Part shown: positions 6,289 through 7,191 of the stretch, piece by piece
Numbering within the stretch: position 1 is the stretch's first letter
How the letters are laid out: every line of letters starts with the position of its first letter
Position numbers and translations under genes: made by a program
Origin: JBFGWM01 sp041588495
GTDB taxonomy: Bacteria; Pseudomonadota; Gammaproteobacteria; Pseudomonadales; JBFGWM01
Reading direction: 5' to 3'
DNA length: 7,191 nucleotides
NCBI GenBank assembly: GCA_041588495.1
Contig: JBFGWM010000144.1
Coordinates: 1 to 7,191 of the forward strand
Notes under the pieces: model-generated
The model's database searches: none
Told to the model about the DNA's origin: nothing
What the model saw: only the letters and a program-made list of their open reading frames with translations

Positions 6289-7191
6289 ATGAGCAGCCGC
6301 CTCCATTACGCCACGCAACCGGGTATCGAGCGCCAGCTCACCGCCCCGAAGATCGTCCTCTTCGACTGGCACGCAACCCTGGTCGACACCCTGGACGCCA
6401 TGTACCACGCGGTCGACGAGATGCTGCCGCAACTCGACGAACTGGGCCTCGTCGACCGCCTCATGCCCATCGAACGCAGCAAGACCACGGACGATGCGCG
6501 TCTCGTCGAGTACGTGCGCAAGCACCGCCAGCTGCATCCGAAGATCAAGGCCGCGCGCAAGATCTCGCGCACCGACATCTTCGAGGTCCTGTTCGGCCCC
6601 GACGACGATGCCAAGCACATCGCCCACGAGGCCTTCAACGTGTGTTACCGCAAGCACTTCGGCGAGGTGCACCCGTTCGAGGGCAACGAGCGGGAAATGC
6701 TGCTCGAACTGCGCGAGTTCGACGTCAAGGTCGGTATCCTCAGCAACCGCGACCGTGAATTTCTCGAGCATGAACTGAGCGTCGTCGAGGGCGGCAGCTG
6801 GTGCGGCCTGTTCGACGCTATCGTGTGTGGCTCTGACGCGCCACGCCGCAAGCCGGCGCCCGACCCGATCCTCAAGGCGCTGGAGGTACTCGACTACCCA
6901 CCGGGGCTGGACTGCTGGTACGTGGGCGACAGCACCACCGACGTCGTCTCGGCACACCGTGCCGGGATCACCAGCGTGTTTTTCAACGGCGCCGACTGGA
7001 ACCAGGAGTGGCTGGAGAAAATCTTCCCCGGCACCGCTGACCATCCCCACGTGCCCCACGTGATCGTCGAGAGCTTCAAGGAGTTCAACCGGCTGTTCGA
7101 ACGCTGCCTGGACATCACCCCGGCGGAACGCGAACTGGCGCTGAAGCACGCCCACGAACTCGACGAGGCGGACTGGAAGCCGGTGGGCTGA
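6289..7191 (+). CDS. HAD-superfamily hydrolase with unusual motif I, 300 aa
   Basis: A soluble haloacid-dehalogenase-fold protein resembling phosphoglycolate-phosphatase-like members. Motif I is VLFDWHATLVDT: nucleophile D26 is present, but the D+2 position, Asp in phosphatases, is H28. Motif II is ILSN with S152, motif III is RRKPAP with K188, and motif IV is YVGDSTTDV with D214 and D218 for magnesium. A helical C1-type cap lies between motifs I and II (about 35-145). The N-terminus has about 20 residues before the fold and the C-terminus a charged helical tail after about residue 260 (ending EADWKPVG). AGGAG (6276-6280) stands 8 nt before the ATG, so the start is secure. The 22-bp gap after glnS suggests one operon. 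A magnesium-dependent phosphatase is the default call; the substrate is unknown, and the H28 change leaves catalytic activity open. The stop codon is the last three bases of the window. Confidence 0.9.
   Translation: MSSRLHYATQPGIERQLTAPKIVLFDWHATLVDTLDAMYHAVDEMLPQLDELGLVDRLMPIERSKTTDDARLVEYVRKHRQLHPKIKAARKISRTDIFEVLFGPDDDAKHIAHEAFNVCYRKHFGEVHPFEGNEREMLLELREFDVKVGILSNRDREFLEHELSVVEGGSWCGLFDAIVCGSDAPRRKPAPDPILKALEVLDYPPGLDCWYVGDSTTDVVSAHRAGITSVFFNGADWNQEWLEKIFPGTADHPHVPHVIVESFKEFNRLFERCLDITPAERELALKHAHELDEADWKPVG

Noticed and set aside
4398..6290. A 630-codon open frame antisense to glnS
   Set aside because: It lies wholly opposite an unmistakable GlnRS gene. Long antisense frames are normal in GC-rich genes with C/G third positions, and the predicted product is low-complexity Val/His/Arg/Ala-rich with no recognisable motif.
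6205..7155. A 316-codon open frame antisense to the HAD gene
   Set aside because: Same GC-driven shadow effect; the HAD frame has all four family motifs and a strong ribosome site.
1..7191. A mobile island, defence system or CRISPR array
   Set aside because: No transposase, integrase, nuclease-helicase genes, regular repeats or composition shift; the genes are of ordinary chromosomal types.

Overview
The window is GC-rich, densely coding bacterial chromosome, most probably from a gammaproteobacterium. The main reason is a glutaminyl-tRNA synthetase of the proteobacterial type with the TSKRK form of the second signature. A YpfJ-type zinc metallopeptidase and a WYL regulator fit the same picture. 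I see no transposase, integrase, phage gene, CRISPR array, tRNA or rRNA. Codon use looks alike across the genes, so this reads as ordinary chromosome rather than an island.

Layout, left to right: (1) a WYL-domain transcriptional regulator on the minus strand, cut by the left edge; (2) a divergent control region of about 130 bp with a tandem 11-bp repeat; (3) a plus-strand gene for a soluble 158-residue protein I do not recognise; (4) a convergent minus-strand gene for a zinc-ribbon plus Smr-like protein; (5) a divergent plus-strand gene for a membrane-anchored YpfJ/KPN_02809-family zinc metallopeptidase; (6) a convergent minus-strand glutathione S-transferase gene whose stop region overlaps that of the peptidase gene by 6 bp; (7) a divergent plus-strand gene for a two-helix membrane protein of unknown function; (8) glnS, with its own TATAAT promoter and a leader stem-loop; (9) 22 bp further on, a HAD-superfamily hydrolase gene, probably in an operon with glnS, ending on the last base of the window.

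Strand changes after almost every gene in the first 3.9 kb, so most of these genes must be separate transcription units. No pathway links them visibly; only glnS and the HAD gene look co-transcribed. No intrinsic terminator (GC-rich stem plus T run) was found at any gene end.

The window does not show a clear new multi-gene system. The points most worth a second look are the HAD protein, whose motif I has His where the general acid/base Asp is expected; two genes whose -10 boxes lie exactly 7 nt before the ATG, suggesting leaderless mRNAs; the tandem repeat in the WYL control region; and the zinc-ribbon/Smr protein with a degenerate first Smr motif.
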